A stretch of DNA of 64,000 nt from Acheta domesticus. Taxonomy: Eukaryota > Arthropoda > Insecta > Orthoptera > Gryllidae. Shown in pieces: positions 34,740 through 46,494 of the stretch. The notes beneath the pieces are model-generated. The model was not told the origin of the DNA, did not search any database, and saw nothing but the letters and a program-made list of their open reading frames with translations. The position numbers were made by a program, and so were the translations under genes. The stretch's first letter is position 1. Each line of letters opens with the position of its first letter. The DNA is taken from assembly GCA_031308135.1 (NCBI GenBank), contig JAHLJT010003656.1:76000698-76064697 (forward strand), in the 5' to 3' direction.

Positions 34740-35070
34740 TGTTATTTTTTTAAAATTCTGTCTGTTTTGACAATCTCTCTCTCATCACTACCATCTGAAA
34801 ATTTTCTTCTTTAAAGATCTTTCTTGAGATTTGATAAGTGGTTGTAATTGCTGGCTACCCAAACTGGACTACAGGATGAATGCGCCAACTTTTTAAAGTC
34901 ACAGTCCATCACAGCAAGCACATGTGTATTGTCATGAAGAAGCTAAACTCCATGAGATTTTACTCACTGCGTACAACTCAAATACCTCTATTCACAAAAC
35001 TGAGCGAGATGTCGGTTGCAAGCATACAGCATTACAACAATTAATGACATGACAGTCTATTGCTCAGAAG
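34740..35070. other. Unremarkable DNA between Penelope remnant and SINE
   Basis: No frame, repeat or motif was recognised. Confidence 0.4.
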
Positions 35071-35079
35071 GCTTTCCCA

Positions 35080-35415
35080 TTGATTTTAAGTGGCGAGACT
35101 CAGGCCATGAGGCCTGCTCTTCCGTCTGACCAGGTAAATTTCCCTTCGCTCCTTTCACTAACTCGCGGAGAAAGAAGTTTCTTGGGCGACGAAACAGGCG
35201 ATTTTGAATTTAGCTCAGAGGAGTCATTTAGGCTTGAGGATCTTTTATATGCAGTAAATCTACTAACATGGAACAGCCGGCTTTACTTCCCCTTCGAAGG
35301 AAACCGCACAAGGATTTTTTCGACTCTAAAAATCCACGGCTTCGATCGGGTTTGAACCCGCGAACTTGGGTATTACAGATACGCTAACCGCTTCATCATC
35401 GCCGCCGGAAACTTA
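35080..35415 (-). mobile_element. tRNA-derived SINE, second family
   Basis: Minus-strand reading gives a tRNA-like head (GGTTAGCGTATCTGTAATAC, then CGCGGGTTCAAACCCGATC with a near-canonical B box). A conserved-looking core follows: GTGGATTTTTAGAGTCGAAA, then TCCTTCGAAGGGG and AGTAAAGCCGG. This head-core structure differs from the main SINE of the window. Confidence 0.75.
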
Positions 35416-35419
35416 CGGA

Positions 35420-37730
35420 TCTGCCTCTCTATAATCAAATATTCTGTGTTCACCTACTCATCACCAACATGTCTGACTTTGTCGCAGTTTGAATAGTCAA
35501 ATTTAAACAATAATTCTAGAACATTCGATTTTTTACAAAGTGGCTAAAGCGTTGTACGATGCTCGTGTGGCAACATCTTATTACAATACCCAATCTGTTG
35601 TCATACGTATTCCAACGGGCTGGGTTGTTAATTCTTCAATTTCCTATTGTAATAAGGTGTTTAATGATACGTATATAGCTATTATTTATGGTGTCGCTCT
35701 CAAGTTTGATTAGGTATTGATTTTAATTTGGTTTCGGGATTCACTATGGTAGAACGTTGAGATCAAACACGAGTACTAAAAAAAAGTAAACCTTTTGAAA
35801 TCTGGAAAAGTCATTTGATATCATACTAAAAATAAAAATAATGAATGACACGTATATTTCCCATATTCCAATAAAAGCTCTTTCAATCATATATTATAAA
35901 ACTCAGCATACAAGTGAAAATTCCTCACATACCAAGTACCTCGCATATATTAAAGAGAATTTAATTTACGAGTACAAATACTCATTCTAAATACCCATCC
36001 AATAAAGTTCATTCTTTCATAAAATATGGGTCCAAAGCGACAAAATATGTTTTTAGAGCAGTAAGGCATCGTCATGTGCACTCCGTAAAGGACAACTATA
36101 TATTGAAATTCCTATGAAATCATGGACACACATTTTTCTCCTTCCAATATTTTTTCTCTCAACAATGAACATACAACAATGAAAATTCAGTAAATCAAAA
36201 CTTGATAACTGGGATTCCTTGATGTCGTGTTTTATTTATTACCGTTCAAATTCCTTCTATACGGACATGTTATTTCATGTCGTTTTACTTTCTCGTATAG
36301 GTACCTGGAGTATTTAAAGGTAGTGAAGAGAAAATTATATTATGCTGCGGAAAATTGATTTGGAAGTGACAACGTAAATACACGTTTTGGGATCCCCTTA
36401 TACTAAAAAACTATTTTTTATTCAAAATGTCCGTCCGTCTGTGAACAACACTTGTAACTAAACTCCTCGTGGGATTTTTTCCAAAATGAAAATTTCCTGG
36501 TTGGTCTGACTTAACTGGAAGATCTGCGATTTTGAAAAATAATTCTTTAAAAATTTTATATGAAGGTTTTGGGATATTTTCAAAATTTTATGTAAGAATA
36601 AAGTGAAATGCTCTTATAATGATGACCGATTTTCACTGTTTGAGAATTTTCGGAAATTACGAAAGTTCGAATTTTTTTTAATCGTCTTCCGACAACTACA
36701 ATATTGAAAACAGCGATTCTTTCTTCAAATGAAATTTGTTCTCAATTGTTCTTAATTCAGTTCTGAACATACCAAAATATCCGAAAGCATAAAGTAGATT
36801 TATACGAGTGGATTTCGTAGTTGCAGTTTACAAAGTCCAGTTTTTATTTCTGATAGTTCCATAATACCACAAAATCATCCGAAAATCTCGATTTTTTGAA
36901 GATTTTCGGAAATTCAGTGGAACGTTTTTGGAGCGCGATAAACTTCTAAAGCATACTGTCACACACGTAAAACCTGTGGATGAATGGTACCTGTGTGGAA
37001 TACGCAGAATGGCGGTGATTCAAAAAGGTCAGCAGCTCACTTAAACGTGGAATTTTGGTCGTAGTTAACACAACTTTTGAATCTGTGTCATCTATTCAGC
37101 GTATTCTGTGTTTATGCTTTCACTGAATGTTAAAAAACATCGCCTCTGGTTCTACGTTTCTTTTCATCAGAAATTGAAACTCTGGGGAAGAGTCAATTGG
37201 AACAGCTTTTGATGTTTGGGGTGGTGATTCATGGAAATTTGTCCCTATATTCTCTACATTCAGGCACCCGAAATCTTTTGTTTTCCTGCGCACTGCGGTG
37301 TCAAAATGTTCCTTGTATAATATTATTTGGTATTTAAGTTCATTACTTTATTAATGATCAACGCGAAACGTTTGATTCGCTTGTGTGGACACTGGACCAT
37401 CTAAATAGGTGTCTTAAGGCTTATTTGAATCATTGACAAACGGGTCAATCTTTAAATTGGGCCGCCGCCTTCTAAAGCTTACAGGCAGAGGAGCTCCTTA
37501 AACGTTTTCTTATTTTTATGTTAAGCAAGGGTGTTTGGTAATCTGCAATGTAATAGGGTATGAAGATTTCGGCGAAGTGGAGTCGGTGGGGGAATCGGGG
37601 TGGACACCAGAAAAATCTATGTGAAATAAAGGATTATTTCGCCTTTCCTGTCGCGTCAGCTGCTAGAGTCATTAGTTCCAAAAGTATAGCGCAGGTTTTG
37701 TCCTGGGATATGCCTACGCTGAGTGGTGAG
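35420..37730. other. AT-rich DNA, nothing firm
   Basis: Short frames only. Segments at 36420-36950 contain repeated phrases such as GATTTTCGGAAATT and CGATTTTTTGAAGATTTTCG, suggesting a decayed non-coding repeat, but its ends are not visible. Around 37350-37430 a 27-codon open stretch has coding-like composition but no splice support. Confidence 0.4.
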
Positions 37731-37734
37731 AATA

Positions 37735-38170
37735 GGTGCTGACTTACACGGCTACCGTAGTTGTCCCCCATCCAAGTACTTCCCACCAGCGGAGCATCGC
37801 CAAACCCGCGACAAGCTCTTTACAACCCCCGACTGGCATCCCCACACGTGATGTAGTGTAGTGAATGTTGGTGTAGGATATGTAAGGGGTGAGGATAGGA
37901 AAGGAAGAGGTAGGAAAGTTCGCGCGCGTTCCGTGGCTCGTTTGTGAGGGTACTACTCTGATATTCGCCTAGTGTTCATCAGAGAAACCAGGGAAAACTA
38001 CCGTTCAGAGTAGCAGGCCACTAGAATTTTCCTCTAGACAGTCACTGAATTCGACTTAACTGATAAGCTAGTGTCGAAAATCCTAAAACCGTCGGGTCTC
38101 AAACCTAAGTCATCCCGGTCGGAGTGACTGCAGTGACTTCAGTTGATGCCCTGAGCCACCTCTCCCGATT
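37735..38170 (-). mobile_element. Full-length tRNA-derived SINE, minus strand
   Basis: This is the clearest head in the window. Read on the minus strand it gives GGTGGCTCAGGGCATC (A box) and TTAGGTTTGAGACCCG (B box). Next come TTTTCGACACTAGC, GAATTCAGTGACTGTC, GAGGAAAATTCTAGTGGCC, GGTTTCTCTGATGAAC, GTACCCTCACAAACG and CACTACATCACGTGTGGG, then a 3' block with GCTCCGCTGGTGGG. Order agrees with all other copies. Confidence 0.85.
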
Positions 38171-38174
38171 TATC

Positions 38175-38395
38175 TGGCAGTGTAGTGTATGTGTGTACTT
38201 GTGAGGGAAAATAATATAAGGAAGATTAAAAAAAGCTTGTCCGCAGACCGTGGCCCGTTTGTTAGTGCACTGCTCTGGCATTCCCCTGATATGGAAGGGG
38301 AGAAACCTCGGAAAACTACCGATCAGAACTAAGTTTCATCTAGATTGCTGCTCTAGAGAGCGGATGAATTCGATCTATCTAGTGTCAATTTATAT
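38175..38395 (-). mobile_element. Partial SINE, minus strand
   Basis: It shares the body of the main SINE (GAATTCATCCGCTCTCTAG, GGTTTCTCC, CACTAACAAACGGGCC) but lacks the tRNA head and the distal 3' block. It lies head-to-tail beside the previous copy. Confidence 0.75.
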
Positions 38396-38399
38396 GTAT

Positions 38400-39040
38400 T
38401 TGTTTTAACAGACGTTTCATTAATCTTTTTCGTATTTCTGGGGTCAACTGTATTTTTTACATTTACATTGAAATATTATAAATAGGGGGGATTTTAATGA
38501 AGTCATTTCTTTCTTTTCACTTTAGGACAATGCTGTTTGGGATACGAGTAAAAATTGATCTTAAGTTATGACAAAAGGAAATGACCCATTTTTATAGTTC
38601 TTTTTGCGAATTTCGACTAAGTCATTTTTACTTTTGCCCGTTATTTTAATGCATTTTTACTGATTTCATCCATTTTAATGGTATTTGCTTTAAATAAAAT
38701 TTACTAGATTCTACAAATGTTCTCCACAGCACTCCTGAGTAGCCTATTCAATTTCTTCGCTCAGAAATGGTAATTACAGCCGTTGTATGTAATCTAAGGT
38801 TCTTGTGACGCATAGCAGCGCCATTGTCGGCTCGGACGATTTTGGAATAACTAAAGACAGAGACTTCCTGGTAAAGAACAGTTTAAACCGAAAGTTTGTA
38901 ACCTGAGTTCACTTGAACGAATGGAAGGTCTCGATTAAATACATGAGTAACGTATCCTACAGCTTGAGTTGTTCAAGTGAACAAGTTTTAATAACCTGCT
39001 TTACGTAATTTTTGTTTGGTTATAGGGCGTTTTAAAAACA
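38400..39040. other. AT-rich DNA, nothing recognised
   Basis: No coding frame or repeat was identified. Confidence 0.4.
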
Positions 39041-39046
39041 TTTTAA

Positions 39047-40328
39047 CTCTTCAATTCACTTAGTGGCCTCAGAGGCCCGGCCGTGTTTCTTAATGCTGTA
39101 AATATTTTTCCGTTAACATTACAGGTGTCTCCTTTCATGATACCCTCTGTTGATGTGTTTCTTTTCTTATGGCAAAGAATGGTCCAGTGATTCATGAATT
39201 TTTTCAGTATTTTTTAACTTTTCTGAAGGTAATCGTGCCTTCCACGAAGTTGGCTTCCGAAGCCCGGTCTGTTTTTCCTTAACGCATCTTTTAACGCATA
39301 AGAAACACACTTATGTTGTTGGAATTATTTCTCATCATTCCAACTTCATTATTTACTTGCCAAGAGACATGAACCATGACCACATAAATATGGAATAAAG
39401 AGATTTTGTGTTGGGTTTCTAGGAACGGATTTAATTTAAATGGCAAAATATATGATGGAAAAACCAAAGATGGGCCTGTTGCAAAAGATTGTGCATCGAA
39501 ATGTGAAGGATTTGCTACAGTCTTCATTCACTGATGGTTATAACTTTACAACTGATAACTTTTTTTGAGTTTCTGAGAGTTTCTAGTGATAACTTTTTAC
39601 GTACATATTCCTGGGTGAATTTGTAATGGAGAAGATACTAACATTACGAGCTAACACACAGGAAATACCATCTGAACTGATATACTGGATCATAACGGTA
39701 GATAATTATGTTCTAAAATTACACAAAATAAATCTTTTCGTGTCATGCAAGTCCAAACAACAAAATTATTTATCTTCTTAGCACAATACATCAAGACAAA
39801 GACCAAGTAACGACGAACAAGAAACCATCAATTATTCTTGCCTATTTCAAAAGAAAGATTAGAGTTGACCTCACTGATCAAAAAGTCGAAAATTACTCAT
39901 CATGAAGTCAATGACCAATGAGGTTATTTTACGACAAGTTTGACGTTGGTGCTTTGAATGTGTTCGTAATTTTAAAAAAGATAAGTTAATGTGTGTTATG
40001 TTAATATAATGGTAAAATTGTTATAAATTCTTTCTATTCAGGAAATTACTTTCTTTCCAGATGCTCTTTACGTCTTTTCGAAAAAGACAAAAAACAAAAT
40101 CACAGTGCTTCATATGCGAAAAGAAACTTTTACCCGAACATAAAAAGACAGTAGTCTGTGCTATTGTTGAAAATAAAATGTGTAAAATGCCTTATTACGC
40201 ATTAAAATTTAAAATACAAGTTTATTGAATAATAAATATCATTGCATTCATTACTTTGTCATCCCAGCCCCAAATTAGTGTTTTATTTAGACCGGGCCTC
40301 TGAGACCCACTAAGTGTAAAGTCGCAAA
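39047..40328 (+). mobile_element. piggyBac-like transposon remnant
   Basis: The left end follows TTAA (39043-39046) and contains CACTTAGTGGCCTCAGAGGC. The right end, as reverse complement, has CACTTAGTGGGTCTCAGAGG, so the roughly 30-bp termini are inverted. Interior frames show TTDNFF (about 39550), KKPSIILAYFKRKIRVDLTD (about 39820-39880) and a Cys-rich end CFICEKK...HKKTVVC (about 40110-40160). These correspond to the piggyBac DDE core end, the K..GVD..DQ region and the C-terminal Cys-rich domain. Stops, indels and a missing N-terminal half are evident. An intact TTAA is not present at the right edge. Confidence 0.85.
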
Positions 40329-40329
40329 A

Positions 40330-41900
40330 TCCGAGCCCCGTGCATCGCAGGGTTAGAGCATTTTATTGATCATTTCAGACGACGTTTTAGGTCATCAGAA
40401 TCCGCCCTTAATATTATCTAAATATAGAAACGTTAGTTTTATCTTCAAGTTTTTAAGTGTACTTTCTGAAACCTGATTCTTTCAAAACGAACTTCCCTAA
40501 AATTGTTTAGATATTTCTTACGTATTTATCAGAAGATATCATTTCTTTCTTTGCAAATAACAAAGAATTGTGCGTTCTAATTTCAAATATATACTTACAA
40601 ATAACCCTAAGAAAAAAACTAGAGAAAAATATACGGTTTTTAGAATTTCACGAACGAATTTCATGATGTAGATGGTCAGTGTTTTAGCACTTCTTTCGGG
40701 ATTAACGATAAAGTTTGTTCATCGTTCTTAATAAAGTTCATAAACCGCATGAGGTATGAATAAATAGTCATTAACTCGAATACATGGAGCAAACAGGTCT
40801 GACAAATTGATCATTTCACCTAGTATATTTGCAAATCCCGAAACTTCAAAGTGTCAATTTTTTCTTGGAACCACTCCGGAATATCGAAAATATGAATATT
40901 CCTATGGAAGTAATGCATGAACTTTTATTTTAATAATGGAATGATGTTACACGTTATTTTGATTGTTTTGCTCAAATTGTACTAGGAGCCATCACGATTC
41001 GCACTTTACTAGGTATACACCATTTAGGATTCAGTTGTAGTTTAGGATGTATTGAAGAGCAAAAATCAATGTCCATCCCGAGTTTGTATGAATATCGTTT
41101 TCCTCTCAATATGGAACACCATCACAGTATCGTAGACTAAACAAAACTATAACGCAGTATTATACATCGAGTAACGTTCATTTCATTTTATCGCTGTTTG
41201 AAATGCAACAGAAAGCAGGAAATTGTTCTGCGGTTCCCATTCCACTATTTCTCAAAAGCAGTGGAAGCTTGCAAAACGACATACGTTTACATTATTTGTC
41301 ATAAACTAGTATAAGCTCTGTATCATGAAAATAAAAACTTATATATCGCTTTCTTATTTTTTTATCAATTTGAAACATAGTGGAAATATAATCTATTTAT
41401 TTGTTATTTTCTAATTTCATTAAATCAGTTTTAAAGATCATGGAAGAAGGAAATGTTTTTTCTCTTTTATTTTCTGCATGTAGTAAATTAATACAAAAGC
41501 GTTGGAATTAAGAATTCACGTATACAATAAGCGCTGTTTATTCAACTTCAGAAGTTATATTATTCAATTTTAGTACAGTTTAGGACAGTTTTAGAAGGGC
41601 ATTACATTGATAGTATTTTCTTTACGCTTTTGTGATTAAATTGTAAATTTATTGGACAATTTTTATTTCAAAATTTGTCTTAATATTTATAACTTTATTT
41701 CATGAAAGTACTATTCTCTTTTGATCTTTTATTCTCCGTCTCAGCAAATAATACTCTCCAATTGTTGAAATGAGAATGTACGTGGTCAGGCATTAAGATG
41801 ACCCTTCTATTAGGCTGATATGCATTTGTGAATGGGCTAATGCCATTAGTAAACATGGTGTGTGTGGATGAGATGTCCTTATACATATGTTATTCACTTC
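40330..41900. other. AT-rich DNA, nothing recognised
   Basis: Short frames only, with no repeats matched within the window. Confidence 0.5.
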
Positions 41901-41954
41901 ACACATGGTGTACTATTTGCAAGAATACGTAACTCCAGATCATTGTTCTGGAAC

Positions 41955-42131
41955 GAGTTCAGCTGCTTTCTGGAGGAGAATTCTAGCAGCCGGCTGCTCT
42001 GATCGGAGTTATCCGTGGTTTCTCCGAGCATCACCAGGCGAGTGACGGAGCAGTACCCTAACAAACGGGCCATGGACCATGCGCAATCTTTTCTTCCACT
42101 TTCTTGACTTATCCTCATTCCTTACTTATAC

Positions 42132-42175
<44 letters not shown>

Positions 42176-42430
42176 ATAAGCACTACACTATCACTCTCGT
42201 CGGTAGACTAGCCGTTAGCTTAGAACTTACAAGCTTGTATCCCGGCTGATGCTTGTGCAGGCTGGTGGCAGATACCTGGTTAGGGTTAACCTTGCATGCC
42301 GACGGGTATAACAGCGCCGGATCTCGCCATCCAAGATTACCACCCCACGCAATAAAATATGCACTGTACTAGATGTACATATTTTCTTAGTAGTTCACGC
42401 GCTCGGAAACTCGAATGGATCAATCCAGTT
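41955..42430 (+). mobile_element. SINE lacking its head, with (CA)n expansion
   Basis: The body starts at GTTCAGCTGCTTTCTGGAGG and proceeds through GAGAATTCTAGCAGCCGGC, GGTTTCTCCGAGCATC, GTACCCTAACAAACGGGCC, a pure CA microsatellite (42131-42173), GGCAGATACCTGGTTAGGG and GCCGGATCTCGCCATCC. The CA run occupies the place of the CACACATGCACTACAC spacer in other copies, so the microsatellite expanded from within the SINE. Confidence 0.85.
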
Positions 42431-42508
42431 CCTTGTTGTTACTGTTTTGTTGATGTGAGCCCTGGTGACGCACCTACATTTTCCAAAATATTGACAAACA
42501 ACTATATA

Positions 42509-42664
42509 ACTTCTCGGCTGTCCGGGTGACGCCGCGTCGTTGGCAGAGAGGCCGACGTTTCGCCTAACATGTCGTAGGCTTCCTCAGTGCCCTCTCTGCC
42601 AACGACGCGGCGTCACCCGGACAGCCGAGAAGTTATGAACTCGAGCCGCGGAAGCTTACGTGTC
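42509..42664 (-). mobile_element. Foldback insertion with hammerhead-like core
   Basis: A 156-bp insertion is flanked by identical 14-bp copies of CAAACAACTATATA (42495-42508 and 42665-42678). It contains a perfect 44-bp inverted repeat (arms 42508-42551 and 42591-42634). On the minus strand the 39-nt loop reads CTGAGGA, helix AGCCTA/TAGGC, GAAACGTC. This is the order and spacing of a type I hammerhead: CUGANGA, helix II, GAAA, helix III and GUC, closed by a very long helix I. One extra A lies between the core and helix II, and helix III would be only ACGU, so monomer activity is doubtful. Penelope-like elements and retrozymes carry such motifs; the origin here is inferred. The tail is GCCGCGGAAGCTTACG. 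Confidence 0.65.
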
Positions 42665-42679
42665 CAAACAACTATATAG

Positions 42680-43880
42680 TCTAACAGTGACAAAGGCTCA
42701 TGAATGAGACTGGAAGTCGGATCGGAATAGATCATCATCAGAAGGGAAATCGTGACTAGCCGGATTTGGGGAGAAAAAATGCCGGTCGTACAGATAATCT
42801 TCGGACCTCTGGTATTTGTTCCTCAAAATGTCTGAGAAAACTTGAATAGAACTCTCATTCCTTCCAAAGACTGGGAAATGCAAGACATCGCGCTATTGTG
42901 AACCGCACATATTTTGCGCAAAACATTGTAGAGGCAGTCAATAGAGCTCTCTCAGGAAGCGGTTGCAGCTTGTGGTGGATAATATTTAACCGACACCTGA
43001 CATTTTTAGCCGTCAGTTTAGGGTCTACGAAGAAGGAAATAATAATCATCAACTTTATGTTATAAATATTATTAAACGTTTTATCATTAATCGAAACAGT
43101 CGTGTGGGGATTTTGAAGGAGATTAATTTTCACATATTTCGAAATGGCAAACAAGGAACAAACTCAGCTGTTGCTCATTTGGCCGCAGGGAGATCGTACA
43201 AAACTCCCAATAACGGGCACTGAGTTTGTAGCCACCAATGCTGATCGTCATAATATTTTATATTAATTACATTCGATACAAAACATACACACCAACAGAT
43301 CCACCATGCATTTTTATTCGTTTGTGTGATTAATTAACACAATATGTTCAAATTCAATGTTCCTAATTCCGATGGTTCGGTAACCAATTATCAATTTACC
43401 AAAGACTTTTATGTAAATTTTATTACTTTGTTCTCAGCCACAAAGATAAACAAAATTATGTAACATTTTGCTTTGTAATTTTCATGCAGCTTCAATAATA
43501 TCAAATCACTGTAATAAGTCAGGTTGTTATTATTTTGTTTATAGAACGTTAAAGAATCCAGCAAATGGGAATAATGTCTTCCTTATCTTCTTCAGGAATT
43601 TTCCAGAGAGTGTCAAATTAGTAAATGTCAAAGTTTTGTTCCACAAACCGTTTATAATTGGCCGTAAAATAAAGTACAAACTGTCTGACATTTCTTGTGT
43701 TGATTCTGTGAAGTAGTCGGTGTGTAAAGAAAAAAAAACACCGCCAAAGGTCCGATCTGTCAGTAGTCCAAACTGTTTGATCATCCACTGTATAACATCT
43801 ACAGGAAATGCTTTGCAATTAACTAACTTTATTAAACGTATCATAAAGGACGAATATAAACAACGTGCACGGCCTCCGCA
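42680..43880. other. No gene recognised
   Basis: Moderately AT-rich DNA with short frames on both strands (for example minus 43539-43844, 101 codons). No motif, splice or repeat evidence supports them. Confidence 0.45.
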
Positions 43881-45480
43881 TATAGCAGAGTTTCGAGGTT
43901 GAGGCTACGCGGAAAAGCCGCATCTCCAACAGCGAAGCGCTGTTTACACGAGAAGACTCTCCCCGTCCAACTTCACACCGCTCGCCGCCCTCCCCCTCCC
44001 TTTCCCCCGCCCCTCGCCGCACAGGCAGGAGGCGCTGTGGGCCGCGATTTTGTTTTCACATCTGAGGAGAAGCAAAACCTCCACGCCGCACGGCCGCCGC
44101 CTCCCAACTCCATTTCGCGCTCGCCAAACTCCAATGAAATTCGCGTATTTACGCGAATATTTATTTTAGAATCGAAAATCGATGCCGGAGTTAACCCGTT
44201 GGCCACCGGACTGAAACTGCTGTTTCACCGCGTACTCCGCCGCCGCCGCCGTCAACGCCGCCGCTACCGCTACCACCTGCCCCGTGGTAGTCACCGTCCC
44301 CGACCCCGGCACTCTGGCTCCCGTCCCCGACTCTGCCCCGCTTCCGCCTGCCACTGACATTCCTTCTGAATCCGCCCCTGCCACCACTGCCACCGCATCT
44401 GTCTCCACCGCCGCCGCTGTCCTCACCACCACTACCCCCGCCATCAATGACACCGGCGACGGTGCCACACCACAGACAACGCCGCCACTACTGCTATCTC
44501 TACCGCCACCACAAGCGTCGCCTCTGCCCCACTCTCCGAACCCTGTGCCCAGCCCCGCTGCTGCCTCCACCTCCGCCTCCGCCTTCGCCACCGCCTTTGC
44601 CTTCGCCTCCGCCTCCGCCTTCGGCTGCGCCTTCACCTCCGCTTCCGCCTTCGCCTTTGCCTCCGCCTCCACTTTCGGCTTCGGCTTCGACTTCGCCTCG
44701 GCCACAGGCACTGACACTGACGCTGACACTGACACTGGCACTGGCACTGACACTGGCACTGACACTGACACTGGCACTGGCACTGACACTGGCACTGGCA
44801 CTGACACTGGCACTGACACTGGCACTGACACTGGCACTGACACTGGCACTGACACTGGCACTGACACTGGCACTGACATTGGCACTGATACTGGCACTAC
44901 CGCAGCTGCTGATATTGTCACTGCCACTGCCACAGCCACCGCCCTCGCTCCGCCAACACCTCTAACATCTGAGCCCCCTCACCAACACCTCTCTCGTCAC
45001 CACTCCGACCCCGCTGCCAACACCGCAGCTACCACTACCCACCCTCGCCAACCCCTCCAGCACATTCCGCCGCCGCCCCTCCCCGACCCCGTCCACTGTT
45101 ACGCCCCCGCCGGAAACCACCGTTTTTGCGCCGCGCGCTTTTGCACCAAAGCTGCGAGCCGGCGGCGTCGGCGGCCCCAACACCCGCGCCCCGAAGCGGG
45201 GAAAAAGTTAAGTTTAACCGCTGCAGTTTTCCTAATTTGCCTCGGAAATTAGGGTGGGCTGCCCCTTCGCCCCGCCCCCGCGCTTTCGCACGAAAAAAAA
45301 GCTGACCGCCACCGCCCCCGACTCGCCCGCCCTGCGCCCCGCCCTGCGCGAGCCCGGAGCGATAAGTAGGAATTTTAAGTCAAATACGGCGCACGGCGGA
45401 GGAGAGCGGTTGTAAAGCCGCGAAAAAGGCGGCGGTGGAGGCAGCGGGGGCGGAGAGCAATGGTGGCGGTGGTGATGGCG
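43880..45480. other. Large CpG island with coding-like tandem repeats
   Basis: This is the longest GC/CpG-rich block in the window. It contains a roughly 6-bp GCCTCC/GCCTTC array at about 44560-44700 and a CACTGA/CACTGG hexamer-dodecamer array at about 44704-44900, in which all six frames stay open. The long frames (Thr-Gly-Asp, Pro, Ser-Val) come from these arrays. Flanks at 43890-44215 and 45095-45420 are non-repetitive and CpG-rich, consistent with a promoter-associated island. No TATA, initiator or exon can be defined. Confidence 0.55.
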
Positions 45481-45644
45481 ATGGTGGAAAAGACGGAAGT
45501 AGAGTTCCGGCAAGATATCTGTGCCCACGACGACCGTTACTGTGCGAGCCAGACACACGAGATGGGAGACACTGCGCATGCCCAGTTCAGCCATTTACAT
45601 CTATTATCGCTGTCCAGAAAACATTTGGTTCCCCAATGCGAGTT

Positions 45645-46110
45645 ACGACACTAGCCAGACAGCTAGGTCGAATTCACCCGCTATCTGAAGGGGAATTCTA
45701 TCTGCTGGCTGTTCTGATCGATAGTTTTCCGTGGTTTCTCCGATGCCAGAGCAGTACTCTAACAAAGGGCAACAAACGGGCCAATAACCGCGCGGGATTT
45801 GTCTTTCCTCTTTCTTCTCCTATCCTCACACTTTACTTACGCACACACTTACATGCACTACACTTCCAATGGTGGGAGACACGTCGGGAGCTTAGAACCT
45901 GTCACGGCTGGGGCGGGGCACCGCCGGTGGGAGATACCTGGTTGGGATTAATCCCCAACCGTAGGTCGGGGACGTAGGTCGGCGCCGAATATCGCCATCC
46001 AGCGGGGGAAGATCACCTTCACGTCCCGCGATAAATATGCCCTACCATTACGGGACTAAAGTTCTAAGCAGTTGACGCGCACGGAATCGCTAATCAATCC
46101 ATCCATGAAA
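45645..46110 (+). mobile_element. SINE lacking its tRNA head, plus strand
   Basis: It contains CAGCTAGGTCGAATTCACC, GGGGAATTCTATCTGCTGGC, GGTTTCTCCGATGCC, CAACAAACGGGCC, CACACTTACATGCACTACAC, GGGAGCTTAGAACCTG, GGGAGATACCTGGTTGGG, GTAGGTCGGCGCCG, TAAATATGCCCTACC and the 3' end GGAATCGCTAATCAATCC. The 3' half is the best-preserved copy in the window. Confidence 0.85.
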
Positions 46111-46494
46111 AACCAATCAGTGTTAGGGATTGTAATTGCTTAGAAATGTGTTGGTTCTGTGTGAGTGTTTGATTAGATGTCTTGCGTGAGATAATACACG
46201 AAATGTAAATGTAATTTTTTTGTAAAGGGGCTGTCTGTCGAAAAACTAGGAAGTCAATTTTTTCGCTACTTCATTCAGTGTAGACGTCTCCTTTCTTAGT
46301 GACGTGTATCTGGTGCACAGATTCCGCGCAGGAACTCTAATAGCGGCGGTGGAGGAGGTGGCAGTGGAGAAAGGTGGACAGTCGCACGTATTTGGCGAGA
46401 AGCGACCGGTGGTGTAGCGATGATACCGCACGCGTTCCGTCTCTTCGTACTCACTCTGAAATTCCTGAGAAGCTACGTGGTGCATAAAACTGTT

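Noticed and set aside
37353..37436. Short coding-like stretch of 27 codons
   Set aside because: No acceptor/donor pair, no homologue recognised and no neighbouring exon.
42640..42660. Adjacent XhoI, SacII and HindIII sites (CTCGAGCCGCGGAAGCTT), as in a cloning polylinker
   Set aside because: They lie inside an insertion bounded by a natural 14-bp target duplication and next to a natural foldback, so vector contamination is unlikely.
44166..45252. Thr-Gly-Asp or Ser-Val-Pro repeat proteins of about 250-320 codons
   Set aside because: Hexamer arrays open in all frames; no conserved flank, start context or splice evidence.
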